DNA of 64,000 nucleotides from Gymnothorax reevesii (GCA_029721435.1 CM056583.1:88365620-88429619), one strand, 5' to 3'. Positions 38,701 through 53,700 are shown, counted from the first letter of the stretch. A program made the numbers and translations. The notes: generated by a model not told the origin, from the sequence alone.

Positions 38701-41700
38701 CAAACCAGGGTGAGAGCAAATACAGATGTACCTGCATATTAGTCACCAAGTATTCGTCACTGAACCAGTCCCAGATATCTCCTTGTATCAAAACTGAAAC
38801 AAGTCCATGTGCATAACCAGTGTGAACCCAAACCACAACTTTCAAAGCTTACTTCATACCGATTTCACAAATCAAATCAAATCTAGACCACAGGCTAGGC
38901 TAGAATGTAAACAACACATTAAAAATGTATATTCACAACACACTTACGTTCTTATCACAACCATGAGACTGTATCCAAAAGTACCCACTCCAACCATGAG
39001 GTAGGATAGTGGAAGCCTGAATTTCAGGAAACCGATTGTCCGTTGATTGTTATAATAACCATAAAAGAGAACCGAGTACTTGCAATAGCCCTGCAAGAGA
39101 CATGCAAATAATTTTTTATGCATAATTATAGAGAAAACCATTTTAAAAACATTAAATATAGAGGCTGTACATGCTCCTCAGAAACTATCAGACACCATAT
39201 AATTAAGTGGAAGACACACACACGAACACACGCTACGCACATTGAAATCCATGAGAACAGAGTAGTCCATCGCATTAGCCTGCTCTGCTCTTGGAACGGT
39301 CTTCCGGGGAATAGAGCCGTACGGCAAGCCCATTAACACCTGCAAGGACACAGGGGGTCAGATCTCTCACACGCACATAAACAAATACACATGTACTGTA
39401 TCTACTAAATGGATGTTAAAAATGGTGCAAATCAAGTCCAAGTCCTACACAGTCATGCGTGCATTTTGGGACAAACACACACTGTGTCAATTTGAACATA
39501 TTCAGTGAGACAATAATGATTATAAAGGAATACGCCAAGTGTAGAGCACAAATATGAGTGACATACATTTATAACACATAACATTTGACACTGCACTCCT
39601 TGGGTCAAAAAGGTTTAATATCTACCCCAGCTGTCTTCTGAGGGTGTACATTATACAGTTTAAACCAGCTCAAGCAGTTCCAGCACATTCTATGCAGGTT
39701 TTCCACACGGTCCTTGTCAGAATGTACATTCAGGATATGGTATTTGCACATATGAACACTAACTGAACCAAACGTCCCATGCTATGCGACAGCAAATCTT
39801 CCCTTTTGACGATTGCAAGTTATTATTATTCTAAATGAAAATTTCTGGCTGAGATTATAATCCACTATTGCACAACAGTGAAATGTAATGGCCACATAGG
39901 AGAAAATAAACTCACCTCTGGAATGACCACCAACCCGAAGGTAAAACCAAAGAGTACTAAATTCATCCCGTACATCCAGCGCAAGAAGATGAAATATGAT
40001 GCCACTGAAGAGCCGAAATGGCCTGTGAACGCAGACCGACAGACACGTTTCATCGGAATATAACAAGAGCTCTGTCGCTAATACAAACATATGATGGATC
40101 TGGTTATCACACATCAATGATATGCAACAAATGACACAACTCAAGGGAGAGACGGTCACAACCCTCGTTGCTCCTTAATTTAGTCCACGAGCCAGGACCC
40201 AAAATCTGAGGGGACGAATGCTCATCGTGATTTTTTTTGCAAGGCCAACATCCCGAGAAGTGGAGAATGGATGATAGCATAGCAGCACTCACAGCTTTTG
40301 ATGTGCAACACCCCCTTTTTCAACCCTACCCCAAAATCGCCTTTGTAAAAAAGGCAGTAAGCTGTATGTGAGGACTCCGTGATTCACGTCATTGTAACAT
40401 CCTTATGTTTTACGCAAGGTGACTGAACTTTTGTGACAAGACACAGATAAACCTACGCATATCCTAGCAGTCAAATTTTTATAAATGTTTTCATTATTTT
40501 GAGGATTTATAACCATTTATATGACAGATTAGTACAGGTGTCCTTGGGAAGATTGTATATCCAGCCTATTATTTCTGAAGTTGGTTGCATTTATTTGCAT
40601 AGGATGCTTTTGTGAGTGTTAGATATACCATGAGGGGCAGCTGACCGTGCCAACAACAACTTAACTCACGAGGGGATCTAGCATTGTGTCCCAGGATAAC
40701 ATACTAATAATCATAATCGTCAGTTCATCATCAGCTGCAAACGCATCACTGTCTGTGCCGGATGCCTGACTCTCTCAGTCTCTCACTGGTGTTTGCTTTT
40801 GTCCATGTTGAAGAAGATCCACTTTGAGTCTACGGTCTACTCAACTTTTCTGTACATCTATGTCACCACCACGACCACAACCATCACCACATTGCCTGAA
40901 ACAGACAGAAAGGTCATTTTTAATGCTGTCAGAAAATGGCCTATCTAAATATACTTATGTGAACCTTCAGTCAAAACTAACATTTCATGGGACCCAAGGA
41001 TCTGAAATATGAGCAAAATATAGAAAAAAAAGCATCAGTCTTTCAAACATTGCATGTCAGAAAGCCTTATAGAATAAAATGAAAGCTTTCTCAAGAGAAT
41101 GTATCTCTGATAATGAAAGAATAATAATCACATTAATTGCTATGTGCAGTAATTTTAGTCAACTAAGGGCTAAAAACAATAATGAAATGTTTGTTCAACC
41201 AATAATATATTGTATTGTTATTATTATTATTATTATTACCTCCGCTAAGGAGGTTATGTTTTTGCCTGGGTTTGTTTGTTTGTTTGTTTGTTTGTCTGTT
41301 GGTTTCCAAAATAACTCAAAAAGTTATGAATCGATTTTCATGAAATTTTCACAGAAGGTGGGTATTAAGTCAAGGAACAGGTGATTAAATTTTGGCATAT
41401 CCAGGCCAAAGTACTGCTGAGACATATGCCAAAATTCAAGATTTCAAGTCTTTCCAATGGGCTGGAGTTCCAATCGCCGTGCTTCTAGGGTTTTGCTGCT
41501 CCCTGGCGGAGGTGAGTGCTTTTCTAGTTATTATTATCTCCGCCAAGGAGATTATGCGATCGAGTCGGTTTATTTATTTATTTATTTATTTGTCTGTCTG
41601 TGGAATTTATTTGTCTGTTTCTCGGAAACTACTGGACGGATCTTCATGAAATTTTCACCAGAGATAGATCTTGGTCCAGGGATGACTCCATTAAATTTTG

Positions 41701-44700
41701 GTGATGATCCAGATCGGGATCTGGATTCTGGACCCAGATCGGGATCTGGATCTACAAATTTAGTGACATTTCTCGGAAACTACTACTTTGGTGGAGATCA
41801 GAAATCTCGGATTGCTCTTGTTATTATCATATTCATGAAGCATCTGAGGCCATATGGGATTATTTTAAGATACACTTTGGCTTCAAACTAATATTTGGTT
41901 AAAATGTCTAAGAACTATCAGTGACACCTCTGGGTCTGGGTTTTAGAAATTGTTACAAAAATGCAAACTAAAAACCATTGACAATACTCTCTTGTTTTTT
42001 TTTCCTTGAATAATGATTAATAATCTGTCAAAGTGTCAAGTTTCACTGCACTGCAGCTCGAAATAAATTCTATTGTGGTTTTCTTGAAGTTGGCTATTTG
42101 CAAGCAGCCATGACTCTACTCAATCTGCTCCAGCTGTGTGGCTGAAGCTAAGCAAGTGTGGGCTTGGTTAGTGCTTGGATGGGAGACCCCCTGGGAAAAC
42201 TAAATTGCTGGGACAGTTTGTTGTGATCTTCCCTCTGGTAGAATAATGCCCAGTGCAGTGATGGGGACACTGTACTGAAGGAGATGTCATCTTTCAGATG
42301 AAACGTTAAACCAACGTCCTGACTTACAGTAGTCATTAAAGATCCTATGGCTGCAGCTCAAAGCAAAAGCTGCATTTTTAGGGGTCGTCACCTAATTCCT
42401 TCCGCCAAACTGACATGACGTCATTTCATCTCCGTTGAACTACTTTGATTTATGCGAATCATCTCTGGTTTCCCTAGCCCAAACCTTAGCTCTAACCCCT
42501 AATCCTAAACCTAAACCTTACTTTAATCTCATCCCTAACCCTAAATGTTAGGTTGGTGGATGGAAGTAAGTAACGACCCAAAAAGGCTTCGAAGGATGCA
42601 GCCTACGCTTTGAGATGCACCCTATGGCACTCTTCGACATCAGTAGGGGGTTCCCCGGTGTTATGGTTAAACTCTCTAACCTGGCTCCTTCTGTGATGGC
42701 TGGTGAGTTGAGACGCCAAACACAGTAGCCAGAATAAAAGGAGGAACGCAGATGAGAGAGAGACAAACAAATAAAATAAGGGAGTGAAACTCGCGCTTCC
42801 AACGGACCAAGATGTCGTCCGAGGAAAAGAAAGCTCAACAGGTAGAATAGAAAGGGAAAAAATCTCAGAAAATGAGATAAAAGGAATTAGCACCAGACGG
42901 TGCACAGAAACAGGAAAATACAGACAGATTACCCTGCTATCAAGAACTTTTCCTCAAATATGCAGCTAAACCTCAACAACTCTCTTACTGGAGACCTTAC
43001 CGGATAAAGTGCACTCTAGCAAGGGAATTGAGGCGGAACTAGGGCTTAAATAGAATCCGGGCGACGCCCCCAATTAATGCCAGCTGGCCCAGGAATCCGA
43101 TTGAGAGCAAAACGATATCGTCCCGGACGAGAGCAACAAAGAAAGCTCTCAAAGCCTCCAAACCATGGCTCCTTCATCCAGGCCCCTAATCATCTCCTGA
43201 TCTAATTGGCTGAGCAACTTGACCTCTCCCTCCACAACTGAACTCCCAAGACTCCCTTGAAAAAGAGATTTCAATCTCAACAGGACTTCCCTAGTTAAAT
43301 AAAGGTTAAATAAAAAAATCAATTAATTAATTTGTAAAAATGCCACCAGTTTGGAAAAGCAGCTGTCTGTCAAATTGAGGTAGGTGTAAAGATAAAATGA
43401 TTGAACCAAAAAAGCTGTAAGTCCTGTGATGCTGTCATATATTTTCCTTCTCTAGGGATGTAGACATGGCCAAAAATCACCAGCATTCGTCCCCTTGGGT
43501 CGTACCGACCAACCCTATTGGCTCATGGATTAATTGTCTCCTCCCCCTTTCCAACACCTTGCATGTCTTTTGGAGGGATTGTGTCCTTTACCGGTTCGTC
43601 GTCTTGCACGCCTCCCCTTATCCAGATGTAATCCATTTTTACGCCCCATTCCCTTGAGCGTGTGCGAGCCTGTGGTGTATATAAGTCTTATTTCTGTGTA
43701 TGAGAATTGCTGGATTGTCGTGCTGTATGCTTTTCAGCTATCAGTCAGTATATGTATTCTAGTTCAGAATTGTAATGCCGAATTATTGTAATCTTTATGA
43801 TGGTGGACAACGAAAATAGTCTTTGGAAGTTTATTTATAGGAACAAACTCCCGAGCCATGCTGTGGGTCTCCAGGATTGGGCCTGCATTCCTGTTGACCT
43901 GCCTTTCTAGTTTGCTCTTCCGCCCAGTTTATTAGGAACACATCCCAAGCGTTCATCAATCTCCAAGATTGAGTGTGTGTTCCTATTAAACTCTTCAGAC
44001 CAGCTGTCTGCCCTGGCAAGGATTAACACTGGCAGGCCTCTGCTCTGGGACGCCACTGGCAGGGTGCGGACACGCCCAATACCATCATCACTCTATACCG
44101 CCTAAGCTAGACCGAGCTCGTCCTGTTCTGGGCTTTAGCCCTCCCCCTGTTGCTGCCATATTCCTATTAATGAACACCCTCGTCAGATTGTGCCCTGAAT
44201 GTGCACTTGGTTCCTTGTCTAGATCATAACAGATGCAAAACAGAACACAAGACACAATAAATTATTTTTTTCCCCAAAGCTGTCTGTATGACTTCTCATA
44301 CAGGGGGGTGTGTACTAAAAGCTACTTAATTTAAGAAGGGCATGGAAACCTTTGCAGAATAATAATCACTCCATAGGTGGCCAAGTGTGTTTAAGAAGCT
44401 AATGGGCACCAAATGCATATTTCATGCAAAGCACTTTTGAAGTAACTCCCATCAAATTATCGCAATGGCCCCCCCAGCCCTTTCAAAAGATTTAGTTTCA
44501 ATTTTTCAAAGCAAAAATAATACAGAATACAGACATTGCCGTGAAAAAGCCAGTTACCCGGGCTCTGTTGTTGTCTCTTGGTCCACAGATGACTTTGCGA
44601 ACACAAAGTTATCATGCATGCTTAAAGCTTAACCCTTTCAGTGCCGTGGGCAACTATAGTTGCCCAATGATGTAAGATATCAAAGTCAGATGCTGTTGGA

Positions 44701-47700
44701 AACCCATCATGTGGCAACTTGTTTAATAGAGCTCCCATGTTGCCACATGATAGGTTTTCAACAGCTCAGGATAACTACATTTTTAATTCCTTGAAAATAT
44801 ATTCAGCGCTCAAAGGGTTAAACCTTTGAACAGCAACTTTTCAATTCTGACACTGCTGACCAGCAGTGCTTCGCTAATATCGCTATGTTTCTTCAGCTCT
44901 GCTGGGTGCAAAACATCTGAATGTCATTACTGCATTTAATTGACACGTGCAGAAAGTATGACATGCACAAAGCAATCTGATAAAGCATTTACATGACGAA
45001 TATTTACTTGAGAAGTCTACCGTTTCGTCCATCTAGCATGCACACTCAGAATTGGAAATTACCCAAAGCGTCTGGCACCACACATGACGTGTGATCATGC
45101 GACTGAATTGGGTAGCCTAGAGTGAACACATTCTCAGCGTCTAGTTCCCATATTAAATGAAAGTCATCACCTCCTCTTTCAATTTGATGGAATTTTCCAT
45201 TGGATTGGGGTAATTCATGCAGATCGAGGAATTTCCACTGCAATTGCGCTTCAGTCCAATAATTTACAGAACATTAGGCGCCGCGTAAATGCAGCTGGCC
45301 TTCCTCTCCCCCACGCGCCTCCTGAATTTCATCTATGCCCCCCCCCCAAACCCTTTGGGAAACATTGCACCATTAATGTTAGCCTTTGTTGTTAGCTACA
45401 CATTTGTGTCTCTGATAGTGATCGTTAGTTTTTTTTTTTTGCACAATGGACAGCCGTGTTAAGTTGATCTTAGGACATGGCACACGGTCCCAAATTCTAG
45501 AGCGGTTTCAGGACCTTGGCACTACCTTGAGACCTGGCTGCAATTCCCACAATATTGCCACATCACCAAGCCCTCCCACCTCGGCAGCCTACATGGAGTC
45601 ACGGGTGAATCAAAACAGCAAAAGAATGAAAATGCCCGAAGAGAGAATATGCACAGTATTTAAGGGAGAAGAGGAGTGGAGAGAGTGACATCATCTATTG
45701 CATCACAGCCTGATTTACAGAGAACTGCAGCACATGCAAAACCTATTGAGCCTTCACAGACTCAACAGTATGGCCAGTGACAGGTAATGGTATTTTTTTT
45801 AATCTACTGTGAGTTGTTTCTTCAGTTCACAACTTGCTTCAAGGTTTTGCCTATGCTAAAGAATGCCATAAATCAGGTGCTATGGATTGGAGTAAGCTGG
45901 CTCACTCTACACGAGCCCAGCTAACATGACAGTACTTTCAGGTTATTCCACTTGGCGGTGCTATTGCATCACAAAGCCACACACATCAGCAACGCAATCC
46001 TGCGAACTTCATGGCAAGGACAAAGAAGAAAAATTCCTGCTGCACTAAGCAGGGTTTCATACCAGAGAGATTGCAGGAGAGACTGAAAAGTTTGCTTAAA
46101 GTTACTAACTTTCAACCTCCTTAATTTTTCTTTCCCAGGGGATGCAGGCTGTTTTGAAATTCTCAAAGTCCCTCTGAAACTTGATCCATTTCTGAAAGAC
46201 AAAAGAAATTCATTGTAACATTAACTCATGGCAGAATAAAAAGCAACAGAACACTTCTAGCCATGCAGTTGTATGAGCTATTTGGCCATAACATCATCAC
46301 ATTACTGCAATGATACAGTCTGCTGGCATTTCCTGGGGAGGAGTTACATCCCAGCAGTGTTGTTAAGGTGGTGTATGAGGTAGTGCATGATGAGGTAGCA
46401 TATGATAAAGTAGTGTTTGAAGAAGGAATGTTGATAAGGAAGCTTTTTATCAAGAAATGTATGATAAAGTTTGGTTGAAAAGGTAGCGTTTTATTACATA
46501 GTGTATAATCAGGTAGAGTGTAATAAGGTGGTGCATAACAAGGTAGTGTGTAAGTTTGTGTATGATAAAGTAGGGTATGATAAGGTAATGTACAATAAGG
46601 TTGTATTTGATAAGGCAGTGTGTATAAGGTAGGGAATAATAGTGTAGAGTATGACAAAGCATATGATAAAATAGTGTTTGTTGAGGTAGCATATGATGAA
46701 GTAGGGTACGATAAGAAAATTGTTTGATAAGGAAGTGCATGATAAAATAATGTACACTAAGCACCATTAAAAACACACGTGTGAGGTATGTACTGTATCT
46801 GTTGCAAATTGAAGAATAAAATAGTTTTTATTGTGTTTCACAGTGAGATAGGAGTGAAAATAAAGAAAAGTGTGTGGTATTGTGATCCTGACGTGTGCTG
46901 CGCAAACGTCCTGAGCTCTACAGTAATAACAAACGTTGAGCTGTTTGTGATGTGTACAGTGACGCTTGACTTGTCCTTTTGGATGTGGTCAATAGCCTGT
47001 ATAAAGCTAACAAATAAAATTAAGAAAAGCTGTAGCTCCAAGAAAATGGCGCAGCGAATGACACGGGAGAGAGAAAGAGCCGTTGGCATGTTACAGGCAG
47101 GTCTCAGCCGCCAAGAGGTGGTGCTTCATTTGCACTGTGACCAGTCAACAATCAGTCGGCTGGGTGTCTATGAAAACACACAAGGACCAGGCACCGACAC
47201 CGACCGACTGACCCCGCTTAGGGCAGCCACCAGTAAGATACCTCACCTGTGCGTTTTTAATGGCGCTACGTATATAATAAAGTAAGGTTTGAAAAGGTAG
47301 TGAATGATTGTGTTTGATTAGTGTTTGACAAGTGAGTGTATACTGAGGAGGTAAGGTAGTGGTGGACAAGGTAGCATATGCTAAGGTAGTGTTCGATAAA
47401 AGAGCATATGATAAGGTAGCATATGATTAAGTAGTTTATGATAAGGAAGTGTACGATAAGATAGATTGCCATGTTGCCTCAAGAATACCGTAGTTTATTG
47501 TCATGAGTTTTTATACTAAATAGTGAGCGCCAGAATTAGTGCAGAATTAAGATACTTAAAAACTATAAAAAAAAAAATAACATAACAGATATAAACTCAT
47601 TAAAGCCAAGAGGGAAATCCCTTACATTGTGTTTCAATGGAACCCACTACAATTATTCATTCATTTATCTAAAAATCAATTTTCTCCTCATCAAGATTTC

Positions 47701-50700
47701 ACAGTCAAGTTGCTTCCATCGAAACATTAAAACAGTGGAGTATTTCTCATGCTTGCATTTCCAGCCAAATAATTCTGGAGCCCACTGTGTTATAGCAATA
47801 GAGAAACTCAACTGTTAAAGAAGAGTAATTGCTGAGGTAGACAGTGAGAGAAGTTGCCGGAACAGAGCATGAGAGCAGCTGAACTCACCTTCATCATCAT
47901 CACTTTGTAAGCATAGAGTTTTCTGCCTTTGCCTTTCCCCAAAGCTCCCTCAAACTTATCCACAAACTGCTGAGCTTCTCTGCGATTCAAAATCCAGAGA
48001 TTAAAAGTAAACTACCGTCCAACAGAGAAGAAATTAGCCGAGAACACAACAGTGCAGCCAATTCCACATTCAGGTCTAAGGAAAGGGAACTGACTAAAAA
48101 TGCTATTAATGTAGATGATTACAAATGCATGATAAAAATGTCCAGGCATAAGCAATCTGAACTCACTTATTCCTGGCCAGGGTCATGGGGCTGATAGAGC
48201 ACTGGGCAAGAGAACAGGACGAGCCAAGATGGCACCACAGTGCATGACTGAGCACACATACCACTCACTCACAAGCTCACACGTATAAACAATTTAAAGT
48301 CTCCTATAAGCCTGAAGCTTGTCTTTGGACAGCAAGAGGAAATCGCAGCACCTGGAGAAAATCCACACAAACACAGGGAGAACATGCAAAGTCTACGCTC
48401 AAAGGCTCAAGCCAGAATCGAACTCACAGCCCTCTTGCTATGTGGTGACTTCACCACCGCGCAGTCCAGTTAGAACATTCAGAGCAGAACATTCTCAAGC
48501 TAATGCAACGATTCCGGCTGATCATGAAAAGAGATTACTGTGACTAGTTTCAAAATGTTCACTCACCCGCTATATAGGGCACTATGGAGTGAATAATGTT
48601 TTACATTATATACTCTTCCAAAGAAGAAACTATACATTGTTTTTAGCATCAATTTATTATACAAAACCCAAAACCAGTGAAGTTGGCACGTTGTGTAAAT
48701 CGTAAATTAAAACAGAATACAGTGATTTGCAAATCCTTTTCAACCTATATTCAATTGAATACACTGCAAAGACAAGTTACTTAATGTTTGAACAGGTGAA
48801 CTTGCAAATATTAGCTCATTTGGAATTTGATGCCTGCAACATGTTTCAAAAAAGCTGGCACAAGTGGCAAAAAAGACTGAGAGAGTTGAGGAATGCTCAT
48901 CAAACACTTATTTGGAACATCCCACAGGTGAACAGGCTAATTGGGAACTGGTGGGTGTCATGATTGGGTATAAAAGCAGCTTCCCTGAAATGCTCAGTCA
49001 TTCAAAAACAAGGATGGGGTGAGGGTCACCACTTAGTGAACAAATGCGTGAGCTGATTGTCGAACAGTTTAAAAACAACATTCCTTAACAAGCTATTGCA
49101 AGAAATTTAGGGATTTCATCATCTACGGTCCGTAATATCGTCAAAAGGTTAAGAGAATCTGGAGAAATCACTGTACGTAAGCGACCAGGCCGAAAACCAA
49201 CATTGAATGCCCGTGACCTTCGATCCCTCGGGCGGTACTGCATCAAAAACCGACATCAGTGTGTAAAGGACATCACCACATGGGCTCAGGAACACTTCAG
49301 AAAACCACTGTCAGTAACTACAGTTCGTCGCTACATCTGCAAGTACAAGTTAAAACTCTACAATGCAAAGCGAAAGCCATTTATTAACAGCACCCAGAAA
49401 CGCCGCCGGCTTCGCTGGGCCCCAGCTCATTTAAGATGGACTGATGCAAAGTGGAAAAGTGTTCTGTGGTCTGACGAGTCCACATTTCAAATTGTTTTTG
49501 GAAACTGTGGACGTCGTGTCCTCCATACCAAAGAGGAAAAGAACCATCCGGACTGTTATAGGTGCAAAGTTCAAAAGCCAGCATCTGTGATGGTATGGGG
49601 GTGTATTAGTGCCCAAGGCATGGGCAACTTACACATATGTGAAGGCACCATTAATGCTGGAAGGTACATACAGGTATTGAAGCAACCATCCAAGCAACGT
49701 CTTTTTCATGGACGCCCCTGCTTATTTCAGCAAGACAATGCCAAGCCACATTCTGCACGTGTTACAACAGCATGGCTCCGTAGTAAAAGAGTGCGGGTAC
49801 TAGACTGGCCTGCCTGTAGTCCAGACCTGCCTCCCATTCAAAATGTGTGGCGCATTATGAAGTGTAAAATACGACAACGGAGACTCCGGACTGTTGAACA
49901 ACTTAAGCTGTACATCAAGCAAGAAAGGGAAAGAGTTCCACCTGAAAAGCTTCAAAAATTGGTCTCTCAGTTCCCAAACGTTTACTGAGTGTCGTTAAAA
50001 GGAAAGGCGATGTAACACAGTGGTAAAAAGGCCCCTGTGCCAACTTTTTTGCAATGTGTTGCTGCCTTTAACTTCTGAGTTAATGACTATTTGCAAAAAA
50101 AAAAAAAAAATTTTTCTCAGTTTGAACATTAAACATCTTGTCTTTGCAGTGTATTCAATGGAATATAAGTTGAAAAGGATTTGCAAATCATTGTATTCTG
50201 TTTTTATCTACGATTTACATAACGTGCCAACTTCACTGGTTTTGGGGTTTGTACATGAAATGTTTTGACAAATGTGGTAAACATATTGAAATATACTCTT
50301 CCAAAAAAGAAACTATACAAATATTGAATTATTGATTACACTTTCTTTTCAAAATGTTTTCCACATTTGTCAAAACATTTCATGTATAATAAATTGATGC
50401 TCAAAACAATGTACAGTTTCTTTTTTGGAAGAGTATATAAAGAGAGAGAGCGAGTGAGTGGACCAGTGTGCATTCCCAATGCAGCCTATAACTAAGCATA
50501 GAGGAGACATAAATACATAAATAAGCCCAGCAGACTGAAATGAGCACCAGCTTTTCCCCGCGAATAAGAGAGCGTTTGTACTTGAGGTGCTGCAGTCTTC
50601 TCTTCATACGCCAGGGCTTGTTCCGCATGTTAGAGATCAGCTTCTTCTTCTCCTCCACCTCCTCCATCAGTCTGGCCATCTCCCCTTCTGACATGGACTC

Positions 50701-53700
50701 ATCCTCATCGGAGTTTGAGTCTGAGTCTGACGAGCTGAGAGAGAGACGCAGACAGATGGAGAGTAAGGGCCGGTTCATACTCTGCGCAAGGTACGCGAGC
50801 GAACGCGAGCACAGGTCCGCTCCATTCCGTTCACAGAGAAGCCTGAACGCGCCTCCCTTGCTGCGCTGTCCCTCGTTAAAAAGTAGTTCACTGCTCATGC
50901 AATAGGGGGCAGCAAAGTCTTCTCCTTCTCGTCCTCTTTCTTTTTTCTTTTGGTTTGTTGAACCAATGGTATGGTGCATAATTTTCTTTATCTCCTCTAT
51001 TGGAATCTCACGGAAATACACGCGTCGATGCGTCACGTTACAAAAATTTGGACGACACACTTTGCTACGCAAGGACGCAAGATGGCTACCTTGCGTTGCT
51101 CGATGCGTTGCCTTGCGTTCGCGCTCGCGTACCTTACGTGGAGTATGAACCGGACCTAACAGCTGCTCCACTTCAACTACAGCTCTGCTCCTATCCTAAG
51201 TGTTAAGCTAGTATCTCACTGAGCGGCGAATGTTTACGAATATAGCGAATTTTCAGTTTTCGTCGGAGTTTGTTAAGCGACGCAAAGCAGTTCGCTAAAA
51301 GTTTTCAGGATCGCAAAGTTTTTCTTGGCGTAAAGAAATTTTGAGCATGTTCAAAGTTTCTCTGCGAATGTATTTTCACACAGACAGTTGCAAACGGTTG
51401 TAAAACATGTTGCTAAAGCTCTTTTGGGTTCGCGAAGTACTTACGGCTATACAACAGAGCTACGAATGTAGACAAATAGCCTATTGGGTTTCGTGTGGTT
51501 ACCATCAAGGTTTCGTCAAGATTGCAAAAGAGTTTGCAAACGGTTTTTAGGATCTCAAAGAATTCAACTTCATATTCTAGAAAGCCATTTCATATTCTTT
51601 CGCAAACAGTTACGCAAATGTTGCTAACTGACACTACATGTTACTAAATGTCACTAATTCCACCTGGGTCTATCCTGATTAAATTCGCTACATTCGTAAG
51701 CGTTCTTCGCTTAGTGAGATACTAGCTTAAGTTACACTTTTGTGGTAGTGAAATGGTAAACTTTGCAGGGTGGAAAGGCCTGTTCTGAGGCCCAGCCCTC
51801 TCATCCATGAATGCACTTGGCTGGCCCAGTTGGTCACGTTATGTAATAGTAACGATGTTAAGAAGCAACTCTCCTGACTCGCACCCAGTCAGAGGTAACC
51901 TTGAATTGTGACGAAATCAAAAATTTTCAAAATATCACGCCAGTATCTGATTTTTTTTTCTATTGTATAAGGCCATTTTGCAGTCATCGATTTTTTTTTT
52001 GATTGTGCAAAACGACTGGCTCATTCTGAACTACTTCTGCCTGCTGTCACAGATACGAATGGGTGTGCAGCTAACACAAGAGCATCGAGAGCGCGGCAGA
52101 AACCATCCAACGCGCCATCTAAATGCATTTCTGGTGACCTATAATGACAAAAGCAGCGCCAAATCAAAGATGGAAACCTCTCAGGCCTACCAAGGAAAAT
52201 TTCGGAACAACACAAAAAACAACAGAAATGTAACTTTATTAACCAAAACTGCATCACAATTTAGCGAAGCGGAAGAAAATGAATAGAAACTGCATAACTA
52301 TGCAGCGATCATCGATGTAAAAGCATAGAGAACGAGATTTGAAAGACTCGAAACGCAATACTTGATTTGCGCATGCGCAGTGGGCAAAGCGGAAGCCAAC
52401 CTGCTTGTGATTGACGTAAGTTATTTCTTTGTTAGTAAGTGAAATATTTGCATTTGAGCAACTGACGGTCGTTTGTAGTGTTTTAAGTATACCGCCGATA
52501 TGTTGAATCGTGCGTTAATACCCTGACAGTGGACTGGTAAATGAAAAATGTTTTATGGAAATGAGCAGGCGAGGAAATGACCCAATTTGGTGCCAATTAC
52601 GGAATGACCATCCTACTCGCTATTGTATACATTAACCTCATTTCTCAGTTCTCAACATTATATTTGCTGTATAATGTGTCATTATATCATTTTTCTGTTA
52701 ACATTTCAGTATATGTAATTTTAATAGCTTTGGAAACCCCACTAAAGTAACTTATCTGACTAATAGTGACTAGAGTCTATTTCTTAATTTGGGTCCAAAA
52801 TAAGTTCGCCTGTCAGGCAAGGGATCCGGTGATTTTGTTGTATAAATCAGTTCGTTCATACAAAAGATAGTGTTGATTATGAATTTAGAAAATGAATTAT
52901 GTCGTACAGTAAAATGCAGTCTAGCCGATTAAATTTCAAATACATGATCTACCCTTGCTGATACCCTTGACCAGAGCATGCGCAGTTACATGGTGTTTCG
53001 TTTCGAGTCATTCAAATCTCGTTCTCCATGCTTTTCCATCGCAGATCGCTGCATAGTTATGCAGTTTCTATTCATTTTCTTCCGCTTCGCTAAATTGTGA
53101 TGTAGTTTCAGCTAATAATGTTACATGTCATTTAATTTCAGTCCCATTTTGGTAATTTCTTTACTAGGCCTGCCTCTTTAACAGCTTTTCAGCGCTGCAT
53201 GCACTCTTGAGCAAATCCCATTCACTCCATTGGCTTTTGGTTGGTCCACTCCAGTTATCTACTCTCTTTGTTGTTGTTGCGGGGGATATAAAAATGGGGT
53301 CCGTCCGTCCGTCCGACACGTTTGTTGTCCGGGCTATAACTTTGATACTAATCATCCAATTCAGATCACATTCGGCATCGAGGTGTAAAACCACATAAAG
53401 GTGCGTTATGAAAAACAATTTTGAAAATAATTTTGGAATTTTTCACGTTTTGGGGCAAAAAGCGACAAATTTGTGGGAAATCTGTAATGTGTCGTGTCCG
53501 GGCTATAACTTTGAAAATAATCATCCGATTGTGATCATATTTGGCATCAAGGTGTAACAACACATAAAGGAGTGTCATGAAAAACGATTTTGAAAATATC
53601 TTTACAATTGTTTGCGTTTTGGGTCAAAAAGCGTCAGATTTGTGGGAAATCTGTAATGTGTCCTGTCTTGGCTATAAATTTGAAACTAATCGTCCGATCG

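Larger units (their letters stand above)
48606..50440. mobile_element. Palindromic ~240-bp MITE split by Tc1 copy C
   Basis: Left part 48606-48659, right part 50254-50440. The ends TTATATACTCTTCCAAAGAA and TTTTTTGGAAGAGTATATAA are inverted. A further ATATACTCTTCCAAAAAAGA begins at about 50290. Removing the Tc1 rejoins ATTTATTATA with CATGAAATG, whose inverse CATTTCATGTATAATAAAT is still present at about 50375-50397. Confidence 0.8.

Noticed and set aside
46226..46776. Tyr/Leu/Pro/Thr-rich minus-strand frames
   Set aside because: Translations of the GTATGATAAGGTAGTGT minisatellite.
50401..51171. 256-codon minus-strand frame as an independent gene
   Set aside because: Only 50582-50734 matches TMC2 (exon 4). 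The rest reads through splice sites and a MITE.
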